Positions 37,205 through 46,273 are shown, counted from the first letter of the stretch. The stretch is DNA of 64,000 bases from Solirubrum sp044628455 (GCF_044628455.1 NZ_JBIYZW010000001.1:2170001-2234000), one strand, 5' to 3'. The notes: generated from the sequence alone by a model not told the origin. A program made the numbers and translations.

Positions 37205-38755
37205 TTATACGGCCGGCAGCCACAAATAGCGGCGGAAGCGTACCGGCACGTAATCGGCCAGGGCCTGCCGCAGGAAAGCCAGCCAGGCTACGCTGCCCAG
37301 CACGAGCGTGGCGGCGGTAGCTACGAGAAAAAACGCCCACCAGTTGTTCAGAAACTGTGCCTGCACCCACGCGGCTCCCCACCACACCGCGGCTCCCGCC
37401 ACGCTCAGACTCAGCGCGGGCAGCAGCACCGGCCGCCCCCAGTAGTCGGCAAAGGAGATGTGCAGGTGGCGCCGCAGCAGAAAGGGAATGTACCACACCG
37501 AGGTGAGCAGGGCCGCCAGCAGGGTGCCCAGCAGAATGCCGGGCATGCCCAGGCGGTAGCCCAGCGCCACCGACAGGGTAATGTTGAGCGCCGCCTCGAC
37601 GATGGCCGCTATGCTTACCGGCCGGGCAATGCCCTTGGCATGCAGGAAGAAGGTGCCGGTGCGGTTCAGCGTCTGCTGAATCATTACGCCCAGGGCCAGC
37701 ATCAGCACAGTGGGGCCGGCAAAAAAGCTGGGGCCCACCCACAGGTGCACAAACCACTCGTTGAGGGCCAGCATCAGCCAGAACGCCACTACGCTGGCCA
37801 CCACAATGATGAGCATGATGCGCTGGAAGAACAGCCGCGTCCGCTCGCCACCCTCGTGCGACACGATTTCGGTGGTGGCCGGGCCCACGTTTTCCAGCAC
37901 TTTGGCCAGCAGGTTCATGCCCACCTCGGGAATGCGCACGGTGAGCGAAAACACCGTCACGGCCGACAGGGACAGAATCTTGCCGATGACCAAGCGGTCG
38001 GTGTGCAGGATGACCTGGGTAGCGAGGCTGCTGACGAACATAAAGATGCCGAAGCCGAACAGCTCGCGCATCAGGCCGCGGTCGAAAAAGCGCGGGGCAA
38101 TGCGCAGCTGCGGGAAGTAGCGGCGCAGCAGCCACACGATGGCGCCTACCGACAGCAGCAGCTGCAGGATGTTGGCGTACACGAACGACCACAGGCCCAC
38201 CCCGTTCATGAGCATGAAGATGGTGGCCAGGATGCCGGCCATGTTCAGCAGAAAGGTGGTGACGCCGACCTGGGTTTGCTTGTGGTAGGTGAACAGAATG
38301 CCGCCCAGCCCGCGCTGCAGAAACTGCGCCCCCACCAGCAAACTGAAGGTAGCCACGATGGGCACGGCCGGCCCGGCCAGGTCGGGCCGCAGGTTGAAGA
38401 GCCCAGGCACGAAAGGTGCGAAGAAGAAGCCGATCAGGGCCACCCCCGCGCCCAGGGCCGCCGACACGTAGAGGCCGGTGGTGGCAATGCGGTTGAGCAT
38501 GGCCCGAGCGTGGTCGTCGTCGCCGCGGTGCACCGACAGCTGCCGGATCAGGGCCGTGGACAAGCCAAAGTCGAACAGGGCCAGGTAGCCGATGATCTGG
38601 AAAAACAGGATGGACAGGCCGTACTCCTCCTTATCGAGGTAGCGCACCATCAGCGGCGTGCTCACGATGGACACGAGCATGGCCACGATGGTGAACAGCT
38701 GCGACGACACGGCGCCCCAGAAAGCGGGTTTGGCCCGGGCTACGGATGTACTCAT
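37205..38755 (-). CDS. wzx: Oligosaccharide flippase (Wzx-type, MOP superfamily)
   Basis: A 516-residue polytopic protein with about 12-14 hydrophobic helices and the typical N-terminal region SQLFTIVAMLVSIVSTPLMV (near 14-33) followed by RYLDKEEYGL. It would flip the undecaprenyl-linked repeat unit from cytoplasm to periplasm. Its presence points to a Wzy-dependent pathway, so a polymerase is expected; the candidates are the 469- and 656-residue membrane proteins. Its start ATG overlaps the stop of the upstream GT4 by 4 bases. Confidence 0.88.
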   Translation of the reverse strand: MSTSVARAKPAFWGAVSSQLFTIVAMLVSIVSTPLMVRYLDKEEYGLSILFFQIIGYLALFDFGLSTALIRQLSVHRGDDDHARAMLNRIATTGLYVSAALGAGVALIGFFFAPFVPGLFNLRPDLAGPAVPIVATFSLLVGAQFLQRGLGGILFTYHKQTQVGVTTFLLNMAGILATIFMLMNGVGLWSFVYANILQLLLSVGAIVWLLRRYFPQLRIAPRFFDRGLMRELFGFGIFMFVSSLATQVILHTDRLVIGKILSLSAVTVFSLTVRIPEVGMNLLAKVLENVGPATTEIVSHEGGERTRLFFQRIMLIIVVASVVAFWLMLALNEWFVHLWVGPSFFAGPTVLMLALGVMIQQTLNRTGTFFLHAKGIARPVSIAAIVEAALNITLSVALGYRLGMPGILLGTLLAALLTSVWYIPFLLRRHLHISFADYWGRPVLLPALSLSVAGAAVWWGAAWVQAQFLNNWWAFFLVATAATLVLGSVAWLAFLRQALADYVPVRFRRYLWLPAV

Positions 38756-39963
38756 GCCGGCGAACTAGAAGTCGTTTGCGGCCGCGCCGCCCCCACAATA
38801 CCCCGCTCCAGCAGCACTTCGCGCAGCCGGTGGGCCCACACGTCCCAGTTAAGCACCCGCTCGTACCGCTCGCGGGCCTGCTGCCGCAGCTGCGCGTAGC
38901 GCGCGGGGTCGTGCCAGATGCGGGCAATGGCGGCGGCGAAATCGGCACCTCCGGCTTCCAGGGGCAGCATGAAGCCGTTTTCGCCTTCGGCCACGAAGCT
39001 GCTGATGCCGCCCACGTTGGTGGTGAACACCGGAATGCCGAAGGAGTTGGCGTCGCCGAAGGCAATGGCGGCACACTCGGCCCGCGAGGGCAGCAGGAAG
39101 AAGTGCGTGCGGCGGAAGATTTCCTCCAGGCGGGCCAGGTCGGCGGCCACGCCCATGTTCAGGAAGGGAATGACCTCGAAGCCCGGATGGGTGTAGCGGG
39201 CCGGGTCGGGCGGCTGGCAGCCGACCACCGTGAGCCGGGCCGGAATGCCCTGCTCGTTGAGGGCTACCATGGTGTCGTAGGCCACCGCGCCGCCCTTGCG
39301 GCCCCACTCGCCGCCGAGCAGAAACAGGCGGCATTCCTCGCGCGGGGGCACCTGCAGGGCCTGCTCGCGGGCAATGGGCTGCGGGTAGTTGGCCCCGAAG
39401 GGAATCACCACCACTTTGCGCGGGTCGGCGCCGTAGTCGCGAATGGCCGACTCGGCGGCCCACTCCGAGGAGTAGCACACCAGTGCAGCCGCCTGCAGGG
39501 CGCGGTGCTCCAGCTCGTTCAGCTCGCGCTTGGAGTAGTCGAGCAGGCCGCTCAGACCGGGGTAGAAGTCGATCAGCTGGCCCAGGGTGGAGTCTTCGCA
39601 GTACACGATGGGCACCGAGGTGCGCAGGTGCGCAATTTCAGTGAACGAAGCCGGGGCCAGCAGCACGTCGGGCTGCAGGGCCGCGATTTTGGGGGCGAAG
39701 CGCCGGGCGTAGAGCCGGGCCATCCAGCCCGTCCAGGCGTAGTGGTAGCGCTTGCCGGTCAGGGGCTGCACCAGGCGGCGGTTCAGGTTGTCGCCCAGGC
39801 GCAGCGGCCACACCATGGGCGCGGGCCCCAGCGCCGTGGTTGGCCCCAGCACCCGGGCCGAGGCCTGAAACATGGAGTAGTGCACGCCCGACCAGGACCG
39901 GCGGTTCAGCGGGTCGGTACTGGTAAGAAAGCCCACTTTAATCGGTGGAGAAACGGAATTCAT
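38752..39963 (-). CDS. GT4-family glycosyltransferase
   Basis: A 403-residue GT-B glycosyltransferase. The N-terminus KVGFLTSTDPLNRRSWSGVH (near 8-27) and the donor half LFLLGGEWGRKGGAVAYDTM (near 214-233) are typical. The catalytic-loop motif is E-x7-D (RAECAAIAFGDANSFG, near 306-321) rather than E-x7-E, like the GT4 at 31491. It overlaps the flippase gene by 4 bases and starts 3 bases after the epimerase stop, so the three genes are tightly coupled. Confidence 0.87.
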   Translation of the reverse strand: MNSVSPPIKVGFLTSTDPLNRRSWSGVHYSMFQASARVLGPTTALGPAPMVWPLRLGDNLNRRLVQPLTGKRYHYAWTGWMARLYARRFAPKIAALQPDVLLAPASFTEIAHLRTSVPIVYCEDSTLGQLIDFYPGLSGLLDYSKRELNELEHRALQAAALVCYSSEWAAESAIRDYGADPRKVVVIPFGANYPQPIAREQALQVPPREECRLFLLGGEWGRKGGAVAYDTMVALNEQGIPARLTVVGCQPPDPARYTHPGFEVIPFLNMGVAADLARLEEIFRRTHFFLLPSRAECAAIAFGDANSFGIPVFTTNVGGISSFVAEGENGFMLPLEAGGADFAAAIARIWHDPARYAQLRQQARERYERVLNWDVWAHRLREVLLERGIVGAARPQTTSSSPA

Positions 39964-39966
39964 GCG

Positions 39967-40956
39967 TTAGCGGGCAGAAGCCGACGAAATAGCGGAAGAG
40001 GAAGCAGCCTGGTGGCGGGCCAGGTACCACTGCCAGGTTTGGCGCAGGCCCTGCTCGAAAGGCAGCCGGGGCGCCCAGCCGGTAGCGGCGCGCAGACGCC
40101 CGGCGTCGAGTACGTTCACGGGCACGTCGAAGAGGCGCGGGGGTTGGGTGCGCACATTCAGGCCAAACCCGGCGGCGGCGGCCAATGGTTCCAGCGCCTC
40201 CAGAATCTGGCGGTTGGTCAGCCCGATACCGCTGCCCAGGTTGTAGACCTCGCCGGGCTGGCCGTGCAGCAGGGCTGCCACAATGCCGTGGGCCATGTCC
40301 TGCACATGCAGGTAGTCGCGCACGGTGCCCTGCTCGCCAAACAACGTGAGCTCGCGCCCGTCGAGAATGGAGGCAATGGCCGTGGCCACGAAGCCCTGCC
40401 CCACGTAGGGGCGCTGGCCTTCGCCGAAGGCGTTGGCCGGGCGCACGCACAGCACCGGCAGGCCCCGGGTTTCGAAGTACAGGTGGGCGTACTTCTCGAT
40501 GGCCAGCTTGGTGATGCCGTAGGGCGAGATGGGCAGCGTGGGGTGGTCTTCGGTAATGAGCGCGGCGCTGCTGCGCCCGTACACCGTACCGCCCGACGAC
40601 ACCCACACGAACCGGCGCACGCCGGCGGCCAGGGCCAGCTCGAAGGTGCGCACGGCCTCGGGCAGGTTCACCAGGATGTCGTTTACCGGGTCCTGAAAGC
40701 TGGTCTGCGGCACGGTGGCGTAGGCCAGGTCAATCACTTCATCGGCTTCTTCCAGCACCCGGCGCAGGTCGGCCCGGTCCGAGTCGGTGGGGCTGCTGCA
40801 GTAGCGCACCCCGGCGGGCAGCGGCGCGGGCGCGGCCTGGCGGCCCACCACCACTACCTGCCGGCCCAAAGCCAGCAGCTCGGCCACGATGGCGCGCCCA
40901 ATGAAGCCGGCGCCGCCGATGACGCAGGTGACGAGGGAAGAAGAGGTGTTTTCCAA
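39967..40956 (-). CDS. NAD-dependent epimerase/dehydratase (extended SDR, GalE-like)
   Basis: A 329-residue cytoplasmic nucleotide-sugar enzyme. The Rossmann motif is GGAGFIG (14-20), the catalytic Ser region is WVSSGGTVYG (near 118-127) and the Tyr-x3-Lys pair is YGITK (near 146-150). GalE-like enzymes epimerise C4 of UDP-hexoses; this subgroup also includes reductases and dehydratases, so the substrate is open. A TATCTTTG box lies 47 bases upstream, so it may start a transcript epimerase-GT4-wzx-GT4. Confidence 0.85.
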   Translation of the reverse strand: MENTSSSLVTCVIGGAGFIGRAIVAELLALGRQVVVVGRQAAPAPLPAGVRYCSSPTDSDRADLRRVLEEADEVIDLAYATVPQTSFQDPVNDILVNLPEAVRTFELALAAGVRRFVWVSSGGTVYGRSSAALITEDHPTLPISPYGITKLAIEKYAHLYFETRGLPVLCVRPANAFGEGQRPYVGQGFVATAIASILDGRELTLFGEQGTVRDYLHVQDMAHGIVAALLHGQPGEVYNLGSGIGLTNRQILEALEPLAAAAGFGLNVRTQPPRLFDVPVNVLDAGRLRAATGWAPRLPFEQGLRQTWQWYLARHQAASSSAISSASAR

Positions 40957-41003
40957 GACCGTTTAGGCAATCATCACAAAATACTGGCGGCTATACGGCG
41001 GCG

Positions 41004-41011
41004 CAAAGATA
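41004..41011 (-). promoter_or_regulatory. -7 promoter box (TATCTTTG) for the epimerase gene
   Basis: The minus strand reads TATCTTTG, 47 bases upstream of the epimerase ATG, in the 88-base gap after the GT2 gene. Confidence 0.5.
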
Positions 41012-41044
41012 ACGGCCGGCCGCAGGCGTGGCCGGCGGCCGGCT

Positions 41045-41989
41045 TTACTTTACCAGGCCCAGCCGCCGCGCCGCGCCCTTCAGGCCCGTGAAGGTGCGGA
41101 AGGGAATGCCCAGGGTGGAGCCCAGCCACAGTACCAGCGCGTTCAGTCCGCCTTGATGCTGCCATTTCAGCCGCAGCCAGGGCTGGCTGCTGCGGTGGTC
41201 GCCCAGCTGGTAGATAATCTCGGCGTTGCTGATCATCTGCTCGCGGATGATCTGATCGGCAGCCTCGCTCACGCCCTGGTGCTTGGCCAGCAGCTTGATG
41301 ATGTCCTGGTACATGCGCAGGTTGCGGTTGCGCCACAACGAGCGGCTGTGCACCCGGTAGCTGCCGGCAAACTGCGGCGAGTATATGATGTTGTACTGGC
41401 GGGCGATGCGGAGCCACATGTCCCAGTCCTCGAACGAGAGGCTCTCGTCGAAGGGTCCGACTTCCGCAAACACGTCGCGGCGAATCAGCGCGCTCATGCC
41501 CGGAATGAAATTGCCTTTCAGCAAAGGCAGCAGAAAAGCGCCGTCGACGGGCTGTGTTCCATAGTAGGTGAAGTAATCCTCGGGCAGCCGCACGCCCTCG
41601 TCGCTCATGCGCCAGACGTTGCTGTAGGCCATGGCGTGGCCTGGACCAGCTTTTTCTAGGAGAGCTACCTGGCTGCTGATTTTCTCCGGATGTAGCACAT
41701 CATCGGAGGCAATGATGGACACGTACTTGCCGCTGGCGTGCTCAATCAGGCTGTTGGCCACCCGGCACACCCCCCGGTTCTGCTCGTGCTGCACCAGGTG
41801 GTGGGGAATGGAGCAGCCAGCCAGCCAGTTCCTGATTACCGCCACCGAGTCGTCCTTGGAGCAGTCGTCAACGACCACAATTTCCAGGTTCGGGTAGGTT
41901 TGGGCCGTGAAGCTATTCAACGTTTCCACTACGTAGTGGGCGTTGTTGTACGACGACATGCAGATGCTGACGAGCGGGAAGCCTTCCAT
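41045..41989 (-). CDS. GT2-family glycosyltransferase
   Basis: A 314-residue GT-A enzyme. The fold start is PLVSICMSSYNNAHYVVETL (near 5-24), with IVVVDDCSKDDS (near 36-47), the metal-binding SIIASDDVLHPE (near 92-103) and a later SFEDWDMWLRIA (near 190-201; the ED acceptor-base motif of WcaA/SpsA-like GT2s). No transmembrane anchor, so peripheral. From here to about 43.4 kb the base composition looks lower in GC than the neighbours, by eye. Confidence 0.87.
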   Translation of the reverse strand: MEGFPLVSICMSSYNNAHYVVETLNSFTAQTYPNLEIVVVDDCSKDDSVAVIRNWLAGCSIPHHLVQHEQNRGVCRVANSLIEHASGKYVSIIASDDVLHPEKISSQVALLEKAGPGHAMAYSNVWRMSDEGVRLPEDYFTYYGTQPVDGAFLLPLLKGNFIPGMSALIRRDVFAEVGPFDESLSFEDWDMWLRIARQYNIIYSPQFAGSYRVHSRSLWRNRNLRMYQDIIKLLAKHQGVSEAADQIIREQMISNAEIIYQLGDHRSSQPWLRLKWQHQGGLNALVLWLGSTLGIPFRTFTGLKGAARRLGLVK

Positions 41990-42027
41990 GAGTGTGCAAG
42001 AGAGGATATGAAATTATAGCAATGTGC

Positions 42028-42510
42028 TTACTCCAGGGGTTCCAGCTTGCGCAGGAGCCGGGCCGGGTTCCCCCCTATCACGGAATAGGGCTCAAATGAT
42101 TTGTTGACGAAGCTATTGGCCGCTACCACGCAGCAGCGTCCCAACACCACCCCGGGCATCACTACCACGTTGGTGCCCAGCCAGCAGTCGTCGCCGATGC
42201 TGACGGCCGCCTGCTGCAGGGGAAAATAGCGCTGCATCAGCGGGCTGGCATTCGGCCCCGAGTTGCTCATGATATTCACGCTCTGGGCAATACTGACTCT
42301 TTCACCGATGGTAACTGGTGCGGCAAAGCCTTGGATAAACGAATTCGGCCCGACGTAGGAGCCGGCGCCAATAGCCAGCGGGTACGTCTCGGAGCCGAAA
42401 ACGCTGCAGTTTTTGGCAATCTTCACTTTATCGCCCAACACTACATTGTTGATAGAACTCGACGGGTCGACGAATACGCCCTGGCCCAACTGAATATTGG
42501 CTACAATCAT
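42028..42510 (-). CDS. Hexapeptide-repeat acyltransferase (left-handed beta-helix)
   Basis: A 160-residue LbH protein. Hexapeptide turns run through the whole length (VFVDPSSSINNVVLGDKVKI, then YVGPNSFIQG and VSIGDDCWLGTNVVVMPGVV), and the C-terminal VIGGNPARLLRKL is the hallmark of maltose/galactoside O-acetyltransferases and of nucleotide-sugar N-acetyltransferases such as FdtC/QdtC. Since FdtA and FdtB are present, it is one candidate for the dTDP-Fuc3N acetylase; the other is the GNAT at 47321. Confidence 0.85.
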   Translation of the reverse strand: MIVANIQLGQGVFVDPSSSINNVVLGDKVKIAKNCSVFGSETYPLAIGAGSYVGPNSFIQGFAAPVTIGERVSIAQSVNIMSNSGPNASPLMQRYFPLQQAAVSIGDDCWLGTNVVVMPGVVLGRCCVVAANSFVNKSFEPYSVIGGNPARLLRKLEPLE

Positions 42511-42523
42511 GAGTGGGTTGCCC

Positions 42524-43456
42524 TTACTGATTTACAAACTGGTCCAAGCACGCTACGAAATAGCCCAGGTCAAGCTCGGACAACTCTTGGTGCACCGGAA
42601 TAAAGAACGCTTGCTCGCCGTAGAACACGCTGCAGTGCACGCCCTTATTCCAAAGAAAGTTTTTCAACTCGGGCAAATCCAGCTCGGCTGGAGCGGCAAA
42701 CATGAATACCCCGGGTACCTCGCCAGCCGGAAAATCAAAGCGTGGCGTTAGGGCGAACCGGCGCAGGGCCTGCGCCAGCCACTGCTGATTGTGCAGCCGC
42801 CGGTCCCTGATTTCCGGTAGGCGTTCCACATACTCCGACAACACGCTCTTCAGATACTGCAGGCTGGTTTCATCTAAGGGAGAAGCCGGCAGCGGCCGGG
42901 CAAAAGCAGTAAGCAGCCCGCCGAACTGAACGGGAAAGTACTTGGCGAAGCTGTAAATAACGAAGTCCCCTACCTGCCCCATCTGGTTGGCCGCGGTAGC
43001 TGAGTCGAACGCGTAGCAGCAGTCCTCGATAATGGGCAGGCCATGCTGCTTCAGGGCCGGCAGGTTGGGGTAACTCAACCCGAATTCATGGTTGACGAAA
43101 ATCACCTTGGTTTCCGGCTCCATTTTTCGCGACCAGCGGCAGTGCTGCTCGATCTGCCGGGTTACGCAGCCGCTGATGTACAGATTCTCGCTGCTGGTGA
43201 AAATGGTCACGCAGTCAGTGGGCTGCAAGTCCAGCAGTTGCAACGCTAGATTCAGGGCCTGCCGGCCGTTGGCCGTGTAGCAATGCTGCTGCCCGCTCAG
43301 CCGCTGCTCGAAATACGAGTCGATGGCAGCAGTGGCGGGCGCCAGCGCCGCGTGCGCGGCTACGTGGCGGGTAGCGAACGGATTCAGCCGGTACTGGGGC
43401 AGCAGGTCGCTGTCGATTCCCAGCACGTAGCCGTTGCGAACGTGGGCAAGGCTCAT
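42524..43456 (-). CDS. DegT/DnrJ-like aminotransferase, short and divergent
   Basis: A 310-residue PLP-fold protein related to the DegT/DnrJ/EryC1/StrS sugar aminotransferases. The cofactor loop IIEDCCYAFDS (near 143-153) and the presumed PLP-Lys in YSFAKYFPVQFGG (near 167-179) are recognisable. It is about 60-80 residues shorter than usual, and the N-terminal substrate region is atypical (GNNGRQALNLAL-like, TANGRQALNLALQLL). It may be a transaminase or a non-amino-transferring relative. It lies between the hexapeptide and FemAB-like genes with gaps of 13 and 2 bases. Confidence 0.75.
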   Translation of the reverse strand: MSLAHVRNGYVLGIDSDLLPQYRLNPFATRHVAAHAALAPATAAIDSYFEQRLSGQQHCYTANGRQALNLALQLLDLQPTDCVTIFTSSENLYISGCVTRQIEQHCRWSRKMEPETKVIFVNHEFGLSYPNLPALKQHGLPIIEDCCYAFDSATAANQMGQVGDFVIYSFAKYFPVQFGGLLTAFARPLPASPLDETSLQYLKSVLSEYVERLPEIRDRRLHNQQWLAQALRRFALTPRFDFPAGEVPGVFMFAAPAELDLPELKNFLWNKGVHCSVFYGEQAFFIPVHQELSELDLGYFVACLDQFVNQ

Positions 43457-43458
43457 CG

Positions 43459-44436
43459 TTAAAGCTCTTTGGCGTAGGTGTCCATCAGCTCGACGGTGGC
43501 GCCGAAGCCTTCCTTGTGAGCCAGCAGGCCGAAGTTGACGACCCCGCGCACGGTGGAAATGCCGAAGGAAAAGCGCGGCACCCGCTGGTGGTAGTGCTCC
43601 AGAATGGTCAGCAGCACGGCATCTACGGCCCCGGTGGCTTTGCCGGTTTCGTTGGCCGAAATGTACTGGGTGTGCACAAAGCCCCGGGCTTCATCCACGA
43701 ACAGCAGCACGCCGGCCACGACTTCCCCGCGCAGGCAGGCGGTGTACAGCACCACGTTGGCGGGGTGACGCTCCTGCAGCAAGCTGATTTCGGCCAGGCT
43801 GTGCACCGGGCGCACCTGGTGGGTGGCCCAGAGGTTGTCGGTGAGAATGTCCCAGAACGCGGCCAGCTCGCCGGAAACGGCCACCTCAATGCCCTGCTTG
43901 CGGGCCTTGCGCACGTTGTCTTTGCGGCCCTTGCTGATGCGCAGCGGCTGCAGCAGGTCAATCACCGAGTTCTGCTCGCGGTTGCGCAAGGCAAAGCCCT
44001 GACTGGTGAGCCAGAACAGCGACGCTTCGTTGGGAAAGCGGCAGAACACCCGCGGCACCGGCTTGATGACCAGCTGCCGGTAGCCGGCGGCCCGCACCTG
44101 CTCCAGCACCGCGGGGTAAATGGCCGCCAGGTCGGCATACTTCAGTTCGGGCAGGTGAATCAACCCGCCGTAGGTGAGGCCCGGGTGGGCTACCAACACC
44201 GCGGGCTCGGGCGTTTGCCGGTACTGCCCGGCCACGAACACCGCCACCAGCACCTCGCGCTGCCACACCAGCAGCGAAGCGTCGGCGAAGCGGTCCTGGT
44301 GGTAGTCCATAAAGGAGCGGCGCAGCAGAAACGTGCCGTTGGCGGCCCGGTCCACGAAGTCGTTCCACTCGGCCTCGTGGGCCGGCGAATACGGCGCGAG
44401 GCGCAGGGTGGTAGTCGGAAGGTCGGGAGTACTCAT
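43459..44436 (-). CDS. FemAB/BioF2-like GNAT acyltransferase
   Basis: A 325-residue cytoplasmic protein with the double-GNAT plan of FemAB and CelD/BioF2-type enzymes. Markers are EAEWNDFVDRAANGTFLLRR (near 20-39), HPGLTYGGLIHLP (near 83-95), RKDNVRKARKQGIEV (near 178-192; the KxNxRxAxK pattern typical of this family), and ENVVLYTACLRGEVVAGVLL-like strands near 225. Proteins of this type in polysaccharide loci add acyl or aminoacyl groups to sugars. It is 2 bases from the aminotransferase-like gene and likely acts on its product, by inference. Confidence 0.8.
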   Translation of the reverse strand: MSTPDLPTTTLRLAPYSPAHEAEWNDFVDRAANGTFLLRRSFMDYHQDRFADASLLVWQREVLVAVFVAGQYRQTPEPAVLVAHPGLTYGGLIHLPELKYADLAAIYPAVLEQVRAAGYRQLVIKPVPRVFCRFPNEASLFWLTSQGFALRNREQNSVIDLLQPLRISKGRKDNVRKARKQGIEVAVSGELAAFWDILTDNLWATHQVRPVHSLAEISLLQERHPANVVLYTACLRGEVVAGVLLFVDEARGFVHTQYISANETGKATGAVDAVLLTILEHYHQRVPRFSFGISTVRGVVNFGLLAHKEGFGATVELMDTYAKEL

Positions 44437-44508
44437 GCAGAAAAGGAAACCGGGCCGCGAACCAGCCCCGGCGTACAGCTTCGGAAGTAAGAATGGGGCA
44501 GGAAGCCG

Positions 44509-44919
44509 CTAAGCCTTGAGTCGCCCGCCCAGGCGCTGAAACTCGTCGTAGTCGCGAATGTAGTCGGCCTCGTCGTACTCGTGCGAGGCCAGGCACAGCA
44601 GCACGGCGTAGTGCGAGAAGCGAATGGTGCGCCAGTACAGCCGCGGAATGTAGAGGCCGATGTTGGGCCGGCTCAGCTCAAAGGTTTGCTGCTGCCCGTT
44701 CAGGTCTTCCAGGGTAAAGGTAATCTGGCCGCTGACGGCGAAGATGAGCTGCTCCAGGTCGTGGTGGGCGTGGTGGCCGCGCAGCACCTCGTCGGGCGTG
44801 AAGTAGGTCCAGTACACCCGCTGAATGGGGAAAGGCAGCTCGCTGTTCTGGGCCACGCTCAGGTAGCCGAGCCCGGGGGCGCCGACTTTGGAAAACTCAA
44901 TCAGGTGAGGACCCTGCAT
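44509..44919 (-). CDS. fdtA: dTDP-4-oxo-6-deoxyglucose 3,4-ketoisomerase FdtA-like
   Basis: A 136-residue cupin of the WxcM/FdtA/QdtA family, which moves the keto group from C4 to C3 of dTDP-4-keto-6-deoxyglucose. Family marks are GYLSVAQNSELPFPIQRVYW (near 19-38), RGHHAHHDLEQ (near 47-57; the His-rich active-site strand) and the C-terminal YDEADYIRDYDEF. Its product is the substrate of the transaminase FdtB encoded just upstream at 45043. Galacto (FdtA) versus gluco (QdtA) outcome is set by a few residues that I cannot assign securely. Confidence 0.87.
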   Translation of the reverse strand: MQGPHLIEFSKVGAPGLGYLSVAQNSELPFPIQRVYWTYFTPDEVLRGHHAHHDLEQLIFAVSGQITFTLEDLNGQQQTFELSRPNIGLYIPRLYWRTIRFSHYAVLLCLASHEYDEADYIRDYDEFQRLGGRLKA

Positions 44920-45042
44920 AGCAGAACGGGACGGAAATACTTAGGGTGGATGTTTGGGACGGGCCAGAGCCCGCGCGGCGAAGCGCTGGGCAGCCCCGCC
45001 GCCGCTACGCAGCCGAGCGGCGGGGGGTTACCGGCGGCCGGT

Positions 45043-46149
45043 TCAGGCGGGGAAAAACTCGCGGATGGCGGCGGCCACCTGCTGCACCTGCTCGGCGCTC
45101 ATGCCCGGCCACATGGGCAGGCTCAGCACCGTTTGGGCCAGCTCTTCGGCAACGGGGAACTGCCCGGCCCGGAACCCCAGGTGCTGGTAGGCCTGCTGCA
45201 GGTGCGGCGGCACGGGGTAGTGAATGAGCGTACCCACGCCGCGCTGCTGCAGGTGCTGTTGCAGGGCCTCGCGCTGCCGGGTGCGCACCACGTAGAGGTG
45301 GTACACGTGGGTGCAGCCCGCGGCCACCACCGGCAGCTGCAAGTCGCCCACGCCCTGCAGGGCTTCGTTGTAGAGGGCGGCAATCTGCTGGCGCTGGCTG
45401 GTCCAGGCGTCCAGGTGACCCAGCTTCACGCTGAGCACGGCGGCCTGCAGCTCGTCGAGGCGGGAGTTGTGGCCCACCACTTCGTTGTAGTACTTCTGCT
45501 GCGAGCCGTAGTTGCGCAGCACCCGCACCTGCCGGGCCAAGTCTTCGTCGTTGGTGGTTACGGCGCCGGCGTCGCCCAGGGCCCCCAGGTTTTTGCCCGG
45601 GTAAAAGCTGGTCGCGTTCAGCGTGCCGAAGCTGCCCGTGCGGCCCCCGTCGCAGCTGGCGCCCTGGGCCTGGGCGTTGTCTTCCACCACGTGCAGGTTG
45701 TGGCGCCGGGCCACGGCCATGATGTCGGTCATGCGGCAGGCCTGGCCGTAGAGGTGCACGGGCATGATGACGCGGGTGCGGGGCGTAATGGCGGCCTCCA
45801 GCAGGGCCGGATCCAGGTTGTGGGTGGCCGGGTCGGGCTCGACGGGTACCACCGTGGCGCCCACGTACGACACGGCCAGCCAGGTGGCAATGTAGGTGTT
45901 GGAGGGCACGATGACTTCGTCGCCGGGACCCACGTTCAGGGCTTTCAGGGCCAGATGCAGGGCATCGAGGCCGTTGGCCACGCCGACGCAGTGCTTTACC
46001 TGGCAGTAGGCGGCAAACTGCTGCTCGAAATCGGCTACCGACTGCCCCAGCACGTACCACTGCGCGTCGTAGACGCGGGCCATGGCGGCCAGTACTTCGT
46101 CGCGGATGGGCTCGTGCTGCGGACCGAAGGAAAGGAAAGGAACTTGCAT
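45043..46149 (-). CDS. fdtB: dTDP-3-amino-3,6-dideoxyhexose transaminase (FdtB/QdtB type)
   Basis: A 368-residue PLP aminotransferase that would form dTDP-Fuc3N (or Qui3N) from the 3-keto sugar. It has the family's opening VPFLSFGPQHEPIRDEV (near 3-19), GVANGLDALHLAL (near 56-68), VVEDNAQAQGA (near 157-167) and PLP-Lys in TSFYPGKNLGALGDAGA (near 180-196). Start ATG 46147-46149; the upstream frame is rejected. A TACTTTTG promoter box is 26 bases upstream. Followed by fdtA after a 123-base gap. Confidence 0.9.
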   Translation of the reverse strand: MQVPFLSFGPQHEPIRDEVLAAMARVYDAQWYVLGQSVADFEQQFAAYCQVKHCVGVANGLDALHLALKALNVGPGDEVIVPSNTYIATWLAVSYVGATVVPVEPDPATHNLDPALLEAAITPRTRVIMPVHLYGQACRMTDIMAVARRHNLHVVEDNAQAQGASCDGGRTGSFGTLNATSFYPGKNLGALGDAGAVTTNDEDLARQVRVLRNYGSQQKYYNEVVGHNSRLDELQAAVLSVKLGHLDAWTSQRQQIAALYNEALQGVGDLQLPVVAAGCTHVYHLYVVRTRQREALQQHLQQRGVGTLIHYPVPPHLQQAYQHLGFRAGQFPVAEELAQTVLSLPMWPGMSAEQVQQVAAAIREFFPA

Positions 46150-46175
46150 CAGGAAGGAATAAGAAAAAACCGGGT

Positions 46176-46183
46176 CAAAAGTA
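46176..46183 (-). promoter_or_regulatory. -7 promoter box (TACTTTTG) for fdtB
   Basis: The minus strand reads TACTTTTG (TA-CT-TTTG), 26 bases upstream of the fdtB ATG. Confidence 0.45.
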
Positions 46184-46273
46184 ACAATTCCGGGGCCGCT
46201 GAAGGCGCCCGCCGCTAAACGGTCCGGCCGGGCGGGGGTTACGCCCGCCCCCGCCGAAGCCGGATTCGTGGCC

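Noticed and set aside
46230..46250. GC-rich hairpin between the GT2 and fdtB genes as a terminator
   Set aside because: The stem is only 7 bp and has no T-run on either strand. It is common by chance in such GC-rich sequence.
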